A model generated the notes under the pieces. The model worked only from the letters and a program-made list of their open reading frames with translations. It was not told where the DNA came from and searched no databases. A stretch of DNA of 26,891 bases, from contig JAPMOS010000336.1 of NCBI GenBank assembly GCA_027972325.1, positions 1 to 26,891 of the forward strand, read 5' to 3'. Origin of the DNA: Paratrimastix pyriformis. Lineage: Eukaryota; Preaxostyla; Paratrimastigidae. Made by a program: the position numbers and the translations under genes. Positions 10,808 to 20,493 of this stretch are shown here, in pieces. Each line of letters begins with the position of its first letter. The stretch's first letter is position 1.

Positions 10808-11692
10808 TCAGGGTGCGCGATGAGATTTGTTGTGAAGGAATATGTCTGACTGGAAGGAAACCGCAGCAGCAATGGGGGGGAGAAGAGGAACTCTGAGCAC
10901 GGGGTGGCAGGCGAAACAGACGGGTCTCCGCGAGAATGCGAGCCGTGTCAGGATAAGGCAGAGAGTTGCATGTCGCGGGAGATGGAGCGTGGAGGTGGAG
11001 CGTGGAGGTGGAGCGTGGAGGTGGCGGGGGGGGGGGGGGGGGGGGGGGATGGAGCCGCAGACCCGGCGGCGAGTCCATTGATCCACTCGCCCTCGTACGT
11101 GTCCCCTGGGGGGATGGCAGATCGCGGAGACGGGCATGTGAAAGGCGGCCTCAGAATACACGAGGATGGTGAGGATGGTGAGGGTGGTGGGGGGCTGCCG
11201 GGGCACCAAAGACGGACCGTATTCCAGCTTGAGCGCGCCCAGGTATCGCTGCCCGCGCACCTCGGGCTGGGGCGGGTGGAACCCTTGCGCCAGCGACCCT
11301 GCCCCCGAGGACATGGGCCGGGGGGGTACGGTCGACGTCCCCCGCCGGGTGGTGGAGGCGAAGGAGGGAGTGACGGAGGATGGGGACGGGGGCATGACCA
11401 CCGAGGGGGAGGTGGCAAGTCCCCAGGTGGCGGCCGACGCGGACAAGGGGGATGCTTCCGGGGGGGGGTGTATGACGGCGCCGGAATGGGAGCCACCTGC
11501 GACGGCGGGCGGGGTCGTGCTAACCGGGGAGGTAGTGATTCTGTCACCATTTGAAATTGCTTGTGCTTGTTCTGGTTGTTGAGTCGTGGTGGTGGAAGGA
11601 TGGTGATGGGAGCGGCGGAGGGGGTGGGCATCGATGGATCTGCCGCACTCGTTTAAAAAAAGGCGTGGACACCGGCACAACCACAGGGTCAT
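10808..11692 (-). CDS. Hypothetical Pro/Ser/Thr-rich protein with a possible MORN repeat
   Basis: A minus-strand frame of 294 codons (Met at 11692) contains a Ser/Pro/Thr-rich part and then RGQRYLGALKLEYGPSL. In the neighbouring frame, 11106-11052 reads GDTYEGEWINGLAAG, a good match to the MORN consensus (G-Y-G-W-G spacing), just after an acceptor-like CATCCCCCCAG. MORN repeats usually occur in series and bind lipids or scaffold other proteins; only one copy is visible here. The real gene is probably split between frames by introns that I could not fix. The low-complexity tail after it is not convincing. Confidence 0.35.
   Translation of the reverse strand: MTLWLCRCPRLFLNECGRSIDAHPLRRSHHHPSTTTTQQPEQAQAISNGDRITTSPVSTTPPAVAGGSHSGAVIHPPPEASPLSASAATWGLATSPSVVMPPSPSSVTPSFASTTRRGTSTVPPRPMSSGAGSLAQGFHPPQPEVRGQRYLGALKLEYGPSLVPRQPPTTLTILTILVYSEAAFHMPVSAICHPPRGHVRGRVDQWTRRRVCGSIPPPPPPPRHLHAPPPRSTSTLHLPRHATLCLILTRLAFSRRPVCFACHPVLRVPLLPPIAAAVSFQSDIFLHNKSHRAP
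10986..11048. repeat. 13-bp tandem repeat x3 and G23 run
   Basis: Three copies of GAGCGTGGAGGTG followed by GC and a run of 23 G (11026-11048). Confidence 0.9.
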
Positions 11693-11944
11693 GTTGTCCC
11701 CTTCCCTGGACGCTGCGACTCAATTCGAAAGGGAAAACTGTGTTGGCCGGGGGCAATTGCCGGAGAAGGAGAACGAGAAGTGGAGAAGAACGAAGTTGAT
11801 CTGGTGAATAGGAGAAGGGAAGGAGGCACACTCAATTCCAACAACAGCTTATTCAAGCCTGGGAAAACACGACCCACCACCACTTGGTCTCACCATAGCA
11901 GCGCACCAGAAATGGAGAGCTTCTGAAGGGTCCGGGTGGAGATC

Positions 11945-12577
11945 TCAGATCTGCTGAAAACCGAAGTCAAGGGTGAATTTGCCATAAATAGTGAGATAGT
12001 CATCATCGAGGAGACCCCTACCCATGAGGACTCGTGGGCGGGCCTCGCTCAGCGGGGAGAGATGTCCTGGACGGTCCTTTTGTTTCTCCAAAAAACTAAG
12101 TGCGTGCGCTGGTACTCCTCCCAAACACAGATTCCCAGCGTCTTCAGACTGTGTGTGCCTCGCCTGAAAACAAACCAGACCACCTCTGCGAGCCGACCAA
12201 CGAGTGCGGTTGGGGTGGTGTAATTTGCATTCGAGTGATCTGTTGTTGCGTAATCGGCTCGGGAGGCGGCTGGACTTGAGGAGGCTGAGGTGAATTGGGT
12301 GGGAGAGGCGATGGCTGGGGAAGTCGGCGAATCTGCTCGGTTGCTCCTGACCTGTTTTGGAGTTCGATACTTTTGAGAAGATGCTGCCTGTAGGACCGCA
12401 GAAAAAAACGCAATAAGCACCGACCTCTTCCAGACTGCTCATTAAAACCCGAGTGAAAGAAACGAAGAGCACTCGGGAAAGCCGACCGAAACTCGAACGG
12501 AGAGGTGGGGTCAAGATGTCGAGGGCGGAGGCACCGCAATTCTGACTTTTGTGTCCTCTCCCCAAGAGACACACCAA
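11945..12577 (-). CDS. Hypothetical protein, minus strand, no family recognised
   Basis: The 210-codon frame is most protein-like in its last 80 residues (about 12,180-11,945). That part reads ARHTQSEDAGNLCLGG, then VPAHALSFLEKQKDRPGH and LLDDDYLTIYGKFTLDFG before the stop. Above 12,200 another minus-strand frame (12144-12659), containing SIELQNRSGATEQIRRLPQ and a Pro/Gln-rich part, looks equally plausible, which suggests an intron or frame change near 12,200. The two may be exons of one gene, perhaps the same as the frame at 10808-11692. Function unknown. Confidence 0.35.
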   Translation of the reverse strand: MVCLLGRGHKSQNCGASALDILTPPLRSSFGRLSRVLFVSFTRVLMSSLEEVGAYCVFFCGPTGSIFSKVSNSKTGQEQPSRFADFPSHRLSHPIHLSLLKSSRLPSRLRNNRSLECKLHHPNRTRWSARRGGLVCFQARHTQSEDAGNLCLGGVPAHALSFLEKQKDRPGHLSPLSEARPRVLMGRGLLDDDYLTIYGKFTLDFGFQQI

Positions 12578-12689
12578 TTGTTTTCGGTGAATTTACATCG
12601 CAAAGGCCGCCTGCGCCATCTTTGCCGCAAATGCCTGGAAATTCAATAAATAAACACAACCGAAAAAATGAGTCAGAATTCGTTCGGTG

Positions 12690-12940
12690 CGACCATCAAC
12701 CACCATCCACACATGATGGTGGGTGGTGCTGATCTGAAACTCCTCGGTGAGTTGGCTCTGGAGGACAGATCTCCCGCCTGGGCGACCTTGCGCGCCTCCG
12801 CCTCGGTGGCCACCGGGCGGGCGGGCCGCAACGCCCAGCCGGTTGCGGACGGCGTACAGAGCATTGTAGACGGCCCGGAGTCGGGGCCGGGGGTACTGCC
12901 GACCCAGGAAACGGCGCGAGCCTCGGCGGTGATGCCCGAG
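12690..12940 (-). CDS. Possible exon, minus strand
   Basis: The minus strand reads RRFLGRQYPRPRLRAVYNAL and YAVRNRLG near 12,915-12,830. In an adjacent frame below it reads VATEAEARKVAQAGDLSSRA. Both have an ordinary protein composition, unlike the surrounding repeats. No family recognised; low confidence because the plus strand is also open here. Confidence 0.25.
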
Positions 12941-12969
12941 AGCACACGTCCCTCACCTGACCCTGACCC

Positions 12970-13802
<833 letters not shown>

Positions 13803-13946
13803 ACGAGGAACGTCAATTGACGCCAACGGGAGTCCCCAGCACAACAGCAGGCAAACTGATAAAAACGTGTTGGCCCGGGGAAGAGGAACACGAGCCGGAG
13901 AGTTGATCGGGGGGAAAGGCGATCCACGCCTTAATTTCTTTGGATC

Positions 13947-14273
13947 TCAAACTGGGCGGGCCTCGTGGCCGAAAAACTGTCCCGTTCGACCAGAACTAGC
14001 CGCAGGGCCAGCCGGGGGAAGATCTCTCCCCATGTCGCCCCGACGCACCCGGGCGAGGGCCAGCCGCGCCTCGCGGGCTGCCTCGGCCACCCGGTGGCGG
14101 ATTCCACTCTGGGAAGGCTCGCCGGGCGTGGGCATGGTGGGGACGGGGTCCAGGACAAGATGCGGCCCGAAATCCTTCATGACGAACAGGGTGGCATGCA
14201 AGTGACAGCGTGTCTTGTTGAGGAAAAGGTGGGCGGGGCGGGTCGACGGACTGTGTGCTGCAGGCGGGGCCAC
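13947..14273 (-). CDS. Hypothetical minus-strand exon(s)
   Basis: The frame reads HLFLNKTRCHLHATLFVMKD and FGPHLVLDPVPTM, then a charged helix-like part RHRVAEAAREARLALARVRR before losing protein character. Immediately upstream in another frame (about 14,315-14,250), after an acceptor-like CTTCCTCCACAG, is GFREFNRVMQAPDLWPRLQ. These could be 3' exons of the GT22 gene that ends visibly at about 14,555 on the same strand, but I see no certain match to the C-terminus of that family. Confidence 0.35.
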   Translation of the reverse strand: MAPPAAHSPSTRPAHLFLNKTRCHLHATLFVMKDFGPHLVLDPVPTMPTPGEPSQSGIRHRVAEAAREARLALARVRRGDMGRDLPPAGPAASSGRTGQFFGHEARPV

Positions 14274-14340
14274 AGATCAGGCGCCTGCATCACCCGATTG
14301 AACTCCCGGAATCCCTGTGGAGGAAGCGCATCATTGGGGG

Positions 14341-14520
14341 GATGGTGATGATGATGATGATGGTGGTGGTGATGATGATGATGCTGTGTGTGGAGCGTGA
14401 TGTTGGCCATGCTGGTGATGGTGATGCGATGGTGATGGTCATGATGGTCATGAGGTAGTGATGCTGATGCTGATGTTGGTGATGATGTTGGTGATGATGA
14501 GGTTGGTGGTGGCGATGCTG
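14341..14520. repeat. Imperfect (GAT/GGT)n region
   Basis: Interrupted GATGAT, GGTGGT and GATGCT triplets on the plus strand, complementary in type to the ATC repeat 800 bp to the left. It probably lies in an intron or 3' flank of the GT22 gene. Confidence 0.85.
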
Positions 14521-14554
14521 TTTGCGGGGGCGCGGGAGGCGGACCCGGAGCACG

Positions 14555-16054
14555 TGTCCGTCGAGGCGGAACTCGGTGGTGTGGAAGTAGGCCGAGTCGA
14601 CCACGATGATCACCACGGCCACAGACAGGAAGGCCAGCAGGGCCTGGAAGCAAGCCCCCCATGGAAGGGGCGGCAATGAGGAAAGGGCAAGCCGTCACAG
14701 GCGACATGCATGGCAGCAGGGGGAGGAAAAGGCCGGGGCAATGGAGCCTGTGCCCACAAGAGACACGGAGGCATGGGGACATGGTGGCACGGGGGCACGG
14801 GGGTCAGGGGGGGTCAGAGGGGTCAGGGGGGGTCAGGGGGTCAGGGGGGTCAGGGGTCAGAGGGTCAGGGGTCAGAGGGGTCAGGGGTCAGCAACGGACC
14901 TGGCCCCAGCACCAGACGAGGGCTTTCAGGCCACGCATCCGACGCTGAGAACCTGGGGCAGCGAGGGGTGGGTGTGCGCGGGGTTGGAAACGGAGCAGAT
15001 GATGAGGAAATAAAAACAGGCAGCGAAAAGACAGGGGCATGGATCCATGTCCGATCACAGCTGTGGCGGGACTCGGAAGCACAGACTTGGCGTGTCAGGC
15101 TGGGTGGAGCTTAGATACCCCTGGGCGAGGGCCTCCATCCCAGCGAAGAGGATCACGGGCATGGCGAAGACCGCGAAGGTGAATCGACAGAAGAAGGCCA
15201 CTGCAGTGACCACTCCCAGGCCGATGGAACGCGCCGAGCCCTGGGGAGGCGTGGCATTGGACATTGGGGGTGGGGGCGGGGGTGGTGGCGTTTGGGGAGG
15301 GGGAGGAGGAGGAGGAGGATATGAGTGGTGTACTTTCCCACTGTACCCTTGTCAGGGACTCAGGAGGAGTGGGAGGAGTGGGACGATGGATGGGGAATGT
15401 GAGGGAAAGGGGGGGGGGGGGGGTGGGTGGGAGGGGAGGAGAAGACAATCCGAACCAGCGGACCGATTTGCGCATGAAGTAGACAAAGAGCATCAGCGCC
15501 AGCAGCAGGGACTCGACGGTATTCGAGAAGGGTCTCATGTGCATCAGCAGCATGACCCAGGCGGTGGAGAGGGTGAGGAGGGTGCCTCGGGGGGATCGAC
15601 ACCAGTGCCGGCATAGCATGTATGCCATCAGGCCTACACAAAGAGAGGAAGAAAAAGTAGAAAAAGATTTAGAGTGGTGGAAAATCAGCAACAACAAACA
15701 AACCGAATCAAAGTGTCAGGAAGAACAGGAGGAGCCGAGGAGCGATCACGAGCGTAACGGCATTGATCAGCCCGATCAGCCCTAAAGATGGCGCCCGGAC
15801 GGGTCAAGTGGCCGAAAAAATAAAACCAGACCAGAAGAGCCACCGAACCGGTGGTCGAGAGCGCGGAGGAGGAGAAAAGGTGTCGATGTTGTTGCCATGC
15901 TATAGGCCGAATACTCGATTTCGATTGTGCTTGGAAAAGGAACAGACGGGACGAGAGAGGTCCGACAAGAGCGCTGTGGATCGAACTCCCAGGGGATCAG
16001 CGTTTTGAACCCGAAAACATCGCGGGCGCGCTGAGCGTCGTTGGTTCTATCGAC
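14555..16054 (-). CDS. GT22 GPI mannosyltransferase, PIGZ/SMP3-like, multi-exon, ends missing
   Basis: Five exon-like pieces run in order on the minus strand. E1 (about 16,030/16,054 to 15,832) has RARDVFGFKTLIPWEFDPQR. E2 (15,781-15,704) has INAVTLVIAPRLLLFFLTL. E3 (15,633 to about 15,440) has MHMRPFSNTVESLLLALML. E4 (15,240 to about 15,119) has GVVTAVAFFCRFTFAVFAMP. E5 (14,643 to about 14,555) has AVVIIVVDSAYF. The blocks PWEF, APRLLLF, RPFSNTVE, F.RFTF and DS.Y follow the order in GT22 enzymes, ER membrane proteins that add mannose from dolichol-phosphate-mannose; RPFSN(T)xE points to the GPI branch. Introns of 50 nt (15,782-15,831) and 70 nt (15,634-15,703) keep phase. The N-terminal HPDE motif, the central loop and the HQE.RF motif were not found. 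An in-frame TGA lies at 15,710-15,708. PIGB or ALG12 are the alternatives. Confidence 0.65.
14795..14895. repeat. GGGGTCA-type G-rich tandem repeat
   Basis: Irregular GGGGTCA, GGGGGGTCA and GAGGGTCA units fill about 100 bp. It is G-quadruplex-prone on the plus strand. It lies between E4 and E5 of the GT22 gene and so probably in an intron. Confidence 0.9.
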
Positions 16055-16200
16055 TAGCAGCAATTCAAATTCGAAGCTGTCTTCAGACTCCCCCCCAGCG
16101 AAAGTGAGCTCTGCGGAGCCCGCTGACGCTGGCCCCATCCTGCAGCAAAACCCACCTCCTCCTCAAGCTCCGACGTCGTCGCCTCCCCAGGCGATGCCTG

Positions 16201-19152
16201 ATGGATCTTCGAATCAACCCCTCGCCACCCCTCGCCCGCTTTTTTCCGTGGTCAATTTGGTCAACTCTCCGTCGTCTCCGCGCCCCTCCCTGCACAGCAA
16301 ACACCCTCGTCCCCCCCGGGTCCCAACTCCCCCGAAGCACGGGCGCCGCCCCCTCCCCGCCGTTCGTCTCCTGTGCCCTCGTCTCCTGCTCCTTCAGTCG
16401 CCGGCGCCTCGCCGGTGCCTGCTCCAGTCGCCGATGCCTCGCCGGTTCCTGCCGGGGGGGCCTCCAAGCCAGCCGTTCACCAACCAATGGGCCCGGTGGT
16501 CTCGGCTCCCACTCCCAACCTCCCCTTCCGCTCCCGGCCCCCCAGGGCAGTTCCAGCCCTCCGGGGCTGCCCATCCCAGCCCCAGCCAAAGGGCAGTCAG
16601 GCCCGGCCAAGCCTGCCGCTGCCACCCAGCGTCCCTCCCGATTCCACATCACCCCCACTCCCCCGCCCCCATCGGCCAACATCTTCGTTCCGACGACGCT
16701 TGCTCCTGGTTGCATTGCCCCCTTCACCGAGCGCTTCCATGTCCGCCTTGAGTCCCTCGTCGTCCTCTTGCGGGCCGAGAAGCCGGACGTGGACAAGGTG
16801 GCGGAGGCAACGCAGCACATGATGGCTTCTTCGGTGGACACCGTCGGCGTCCGGAGGCGCGAGCTCGCGCGGCACCAGGCGAGGTTCGCGGTTCCGGCAG
16901 CCGAGGCCCTGCTGGCCCTGGGGAGGCCCGCGGACGCCGTCAGATGCATGAAGGCCGCGGACCTTCCGAGCCTCTCGGCTGAGGAGCAGCTCGACGCTCT
17001 ACGGCGCCTCCACCACCCGAAGCCGCTCGCCGTGCCCCCTGAGGTGCTCAGCCAGTACTTCACGGACTCCCGCCCCGCTGATGCCGAGTGCCCCAACTTC
17101 AGCGAGCGTGGGGTGCGCCGGGGCCTGTACGCCTTCAAGCGTGGGTCAGCCGGTGGCCCGTCCGGGCTGGCGCCTGACCACATCCGCGCCGCTGTCAAGC
17201 GCGAGCCCGGGATCGTCGGGCTGCTGACCGAGCTCCTCAACGCCTGGCTGGCCCTGAGCTCCCTCCCCAAGATGCTGGCCATGGCCAGACTGGTGGCGAT
17301 GCCGAAACCGCGGGGCGGCGTGCGACCCGTGGCGGTAGGCGAAGTCCTGGTCCGGCTTCTCCTCAAGTTGGTGGTGCAGCACTACTACAAGACGACCCGC
17401 GGGCGCCTGTCCCCGCTCCAGTTTGGAGTGGGTGTTCGCGAGGGCTGCGCCACTATGGCAACGCTGGCCGCGTCGATCGCCGAGGCCTGCGCAGCCGGGG
17501 GGCCGGCCTACCCGTTCGTCTTCGTGTCTCTCGACCTGTCCAACGCCTTCCAAGCGCCCAGCCGGGCGGCCATGACCGCGGCGGCCAAGCACATTGGGTG
17601 GGGTCCGGCCCCCATCCGGGTCCTGGAGCAGCTCTACGCGGACGAGTTGCTCTTCTCGGGATCTTCGCGAGTGCCCAACGCCCGGGGCCTGAGGCAGGGG
17701 TGCCCTTGCAGCCCTCCTCTGTTTGCCTCGCTGCTGGACCCCGCGATCCGGAGAGCGGAAGCGGCCCCGGACGAGGCCTTCCCTCGCGTGGTCCTCCCTG
17801 GCAGTCCGGCCACGTCCGTGCCACGGTTGTTCTCGTACTTCGATGATGTCCTCCTCATGGCCCGCGACCCTGTCAGCGCCCAGCGGCTCCTCAATCACTT
17901 CGTCGACTCGATTGCGCCGCTGGGGTTCACCCTGAACCCCGCCAAGTGTTGGGTCATGGCCTCGGACCCTCACGTGGCGATCCAGTTCGGGGGGGCTCAG
18001 CTCCCGACCAAGTCGCTGGCTGAGGGGGGGGACCTCCTCGGGGTGCCCTTCGGCTCCGAGGCCCATGTGGCGGGCTGGGTTCGGGCGAAGGTGGAGGCCG
18101 CCCTGGCGCTCGCACGGAAGCTGTTCAAGCTGCAGGCCCAGAGCTTCGTCTTGCTGGTGAGGATGTGCGTCATCCCAAAGCTGGTCTACCTGCTGCGGAC
18201 GACAACCCCTTCGCCAGCCCGGGACGAGGCCCTCCGCCACTTCGACGACGCCCTCCACGCCATGGTTCTCGAGCGGCTGGGGGTCAAGGACCTGCCCTGT
18301 GACATCCTCCCGCTCCCCCTGGAGGCCGGTGGGCTGGGGCTCCCGCGTCTCCTCGACTTGTCGCCATGCGCGCAGGTTGGGGGGCTCATTGGGATCTTCG
18401 GGGTCGCCGAACAACTCTCGACTCCCGGTGTCTCCTCGATCGCCACCCTTCTGTCAACGCTCGCTCGGCTCGACGGGCCGGCCTTCCTCAAGAGCTCCCT
18501 CCAAACCGCTTTGGCGTCCTTCCACATCACGTGGGAGGGCTGCCAACAACCGTGCGCGGCAACGCGTTTCTACCGCGGCAAGGAGGGGGGCCCGAGTGGG
18601 GGTCAGGTCCAGCATACCCTGTGGGTGGAGAAGCAGGGGGCGGCGACCGCCGAGGCAGCGGAGCGGGACGATGCCGGCTCGGCCGAGGGGAAGATGAGGC
18701 GTTCGGCCAGCAACCCAGCCACGGCTGCTCTACTGGCCTCGTACCCGTCGGCCCTTCTGCGGATGTCGGACGTGGTCTTCGCGGGGCTGGTCCGGAGGCT
18801 GGCGGGGCTCCTGCGATGCCGGGCGTGCGTGGCATCTTCAGTGCCACCAAAGACCAGGCCAGGGTCCCCTGCCCCGTCTGCGGAAGGAACATCGGTGATG
18901 GACACGAGAGGCTCTGCACGGAGGCCTCAGCGAAGTGGTACCCCGCCACAACCACATCCGGTCCATCCTGGTCGCGCTCCTCCATCGCACCCCTGGGTGC
19001 GTGGTGAGAGCCGAACAGGGGCTGGATTACGGGAAGCCGCGCGCCCGTGGTCCGACCTCGACGCCGAGCCCGCGGCCGCGGCGCACAGACGGCCGGACAT
19101 CTCCTTCACTTTGTGGGGACGGGGTCCACTTCCTCGACTTGGTGGTGTCTGA
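16201..19152 (+). CDS. Reverse transcriptase protein of the restriction-like-endonuclease LINE
   Basis: A 983-codon frame. From the Met at 16201 the fingers motif PKPRGGVRP is at residues 368-376, motif A SLDLSNAF at 443-450 (Asp445), motif B LRQGCPCSPP at 497-506, and the active-site box YFDDV at 546-550 (Asp548, Asp549). The thumb-side GFTLNPAKCWVM follows near 577. All three catalytic Asp are intact. The first ~120 residues of this frame look like chance. The true N-terminus reads better in the neighbouring frame (for example VADASPVPAGGASKPAVHQP near 16,430-16,490), and the RT frame becomes convincing from about residue 135. The protein-like sequence leaves this frame near 18,830. Opposite-strand frames of 422-427 codons here are shadows. 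Confidence 0.85.
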   Translation: MDLRINPSPPLARFFPWSIWSTLRRLRAPPCTANTLVPPGSQLPRSTGAAPSPPFVSCALVSCSFSRRRLAGACSSRRCLAGSCRGGLQASRSPTNGPGGLGSHSQPPLPLPAPQGSSSPPGLPIPAPAKGQSGPAKPAAATQRPSRFHITPTPPPPSANIFVPTTLAPGCIAPFTERFHVRLESLVVLLRAEKPDVDKVAEATQHMMASSVDTVGVRRRELARHQARFAVPAAEALLALGRPADAVRCMKAADLPSLSAEEQLDALRRLHHPKPLAVPPEVLSQYFTDSRPADAECPNFSERGVRRGLYAFKRGSAGGPSGLAPDHIRAAVKREPGIVGLLTELLNAWLALSSLPKMLAMARLVAMPKPRGGVRPVAVGEVLVRLLLKLVVQHYYKTTRGRLSPLQFGVGVREGCATMATLAASIAEACAAGGPAYPFVFVSLDLSNAFQAPSRAAMTAAAKHIGWGPAPIRVLEQLYADELLFSGSSRVPNARGLRQGCPCSPPLFASLLDPAIRRAEAAPDEAFPRVVLPGSPATSVPRLFSYFDDVLLMARDPVSAQRLLNHFVDSIAPLGFTLNPAKCWVMASDPHVAIQFGGAQLPTKSLAEGGDLLGVPFGSEAHVAGWVRAKVEAALALARKLFKLQAQSFVLLVRMCVIPKLVYLLRTTTPSPARDEALRHFDDALHAMVLERLGVKDLPCDILPLPLEAGGLGLPRLLDLSPCAQVGGLIGIFGVAEQLSTPGVSSIATLLSTLARLDGPAFLKSSLQTALASFHITWEGCQQPCAATRFYRGKEGGPSGGQVQHTLWVEKQGAATAEAAERDDAGSAEGKMRRSASNPATAALLASYPSALLRMSDVVFAGLVRRLAGLLRCRACVASSVPPKTRPGSPAPSAEGTSVMDTRGSARRPQRSGTPPQPHPVHPGRAPPSHPWVRGESRTGAGLREAARPWSDLDAEPAAAAHRRPDISFTLWGRGPLPRLGGV

Positions 19153-19543
19153 GCCGCTGGCCATCAGCAACGACGCCGCCGCCAAGGAGGGGAGGCTGCC
19201 GGCTGCCGCCGAGGGCCGCAAGTTCAGGCTCTACGAGGAGTGGCGGAAGACCAACAAGGGCACCCTCTGGCCCTTCGGCCTCACGGTCGTGGGGCAGATG
19301 GGGCCTCAGGCGGAGCGCTTCCTGGAGATGATCGAGGAGGTGCACCGCAAGGCCGAGCGCTCGTTCAGCAAGTCGTTCTGGCGCGCCCGCATCGCAGCGG
19401 CGCTGGCCCGCTGGAGCACTGCCATGGAGATGGGATGGGCCCGCGAGGCGACGCGCCTGCACAAGAGCCTGAGACTGTCCTGCATCAACGTGGACGAGGA
19501 CGAGGACGCAGTGGCCCGAGACCCCAACGCGGTGGACGGGTAA
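18840..19543 (+). CDS. C-terminal zinc finger and restriction-like endonuclease of the LINE
   Basis: At 18,870-18,917 one frame reads CPVCGRNIGDGHERLC, a C-x2-C...H-x4-C finger. It is followed in the next frame by HNHIRSILVALLHR and then by RRPDISF (19,087-19,107, yet another frame) and DGVHFLDLVVSEPLAIS, giving the PD...D core of a PD-(D/E)xK nuclease. The tail LWPFGLTVVGQMG and helices up to RDPNAVDG end at TAA 19,541-19,543. The frame changes about four times between 18,830 and 19,115, so as assembled the endonuclease cannot be made as one chain. In this LINE group the domain nicks the target DNA to prime reverse transcription. Confidence 0.7.
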
Positions 19544-19560
19544 AGAGCGAGTTTTCTCTT

Positions 19561-20493
19561 CGATCTTGAAGTTTTCCTCTCTCTCCGGCGTTTGCTTCTA
19601 GAGTCTCGTCATATCCAATAGAGTCGCGGAAAGGGCCGCTTTTTGGTTTTCCGCTCCAGTTCCGTCGTGAGAGAACAATGCCGCAGGATGGATTCGAGGA
19701 ACCCCGGGAGACCGACGAGGGGCAGTACGGGGGATCGAGGTGGAAGGGCATGCTCGACTGCGGGCTGTTCCCGCAGCAAGTGGGCGGGCCCGGCATGCCC
19801 GTCTGCGGGCTGTTCCCGCAGCAAGTGGCCGGGCCCACTGCGCCAGTCATTCGGGATCGAGGCAACGGGCGCTGGTGGTGGAGGAGCGGGAGGAGGGATG
19901 GGGACAACGGGCGCTCGTGGAGCGAACTGCGCGGGTGGAGGAGCGCCGGGGGCAAATGGGAGAGGAGGAGGGATGGGGACAACGGGCATTGGTGGAGGAG
20001 CCAAGGGGGCAACAACAACTGGCGCAGCACCGGGAATTGGGGCGTCCCCTTCGTCCTTCGCAGTGGTCGTGTGAAGCAACAGAGTGATCGAGTGGGATCC
20101 AGACCTCAATCTGCTGTCCCCACCGGGCTTTGTGGGCGGCCCGTTGAGAAAGCCGGCGCATTCGCTGCTGACATCGACGATGACGGAAAGGCGAAAATTA
20201 GAAGCGGCAGACCTGAGATTCTGTCGGGTGACCGTTCATATAATGGCAATACAGTAAGCCACGACAAGGAGCGCATGGTGTGGGATGGCTAAAAAATGGA
20301 ACATGTCAGATTTCCAGATGAGGGAGAGGAGGCCGACCACATCTGGCCAGGCAATGCGAGGAATTCGATATGACACACGAAAACGCGATTTAGGCTGGAA
20401 GGGTTCCATGACAAAATCGAAATTTCAGGCTGTAATTTCAGTCAAAGTAATTTCAAACGGGAATTTTCACCACGGTCAGATTGGCCCGGGAAT
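19561..20493. other. Region between the LINEs; Pro-rich open frame on the minus strand
   Basis: The minus strand is open at 19,609-20,109 (166 codons). It reads as a Pro/Ala/Val-rich tract (PLAPPPMPVVPIPPPLPF) resembling profilin-binding or linker sequence, followed by the translated 45-bp tandem repeat. An overlapping plus-strand frame (19,678-20,292) is rich in Trp/Arg/Gly and less likely. From 20,290 to 20,490 the DNA is more AT-rich, with short AATTTCA-like echoes and no gene. Confidence 0.3.
19758..19847. repeat. Two tandem 45-bp units, each with a perfect 7-bp hairpin
   Basis: CTGCGGG-CTGTT-CCCGCAG occurs at 19,758-19,776 and again at 19,803-19,821. Both hairpins are perfect (7-bp stem, 5-nt loop) and the rest of the unit (CAAGTGGSCGGGCCC...) is nearly the same. 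A 45-bp period keeps the reading frame. Confidence 0.9.

Larger units (their letters stand above)
16041..19560 (+). mobile_element. LINE with restriction-like endonuclease (R2/NeSL/CRE-like group)
   Basis: A single protein region with a Pro/Ser-rich N-terminus, reverse transcriptase, CCHC finger and PD-(D/E)xK-type endonuclease, in that order, is the plan of the early-branching LINEs that use a restriction-like endonuclease. There is no APE domain and no RNase H. The 3' end is not marked by a poly(A) tail; the last stop is at 19,541. The 5' end is uncertain: plus-strand LINE-like sequence is open from 16,041 and overlaps exon 1 of the GT22 gene by position. No target-site duplication was found by eye. 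The N-terminal part passes through three frames at C- and G-runs. Confidence 0.75.

Noticed and set aside
11052-11106. A full MORN-repeat protein
   Set aside because: Only one motif is visible; a single copy does not establish the family.
15960-16060. A tRNA-like pattern (GGATCGAACTCCC)
   Set aside because: No A box, acceptor stem or cloverleaf; the sequence is exon 1 of the GT22 gene (PWEFDP).
16083-18414. Minus-strand ORFs of 427 and 422 codons opposite the LINE
   Set aside because: Shadows of the GC-rich RT frame; no domain of their own.
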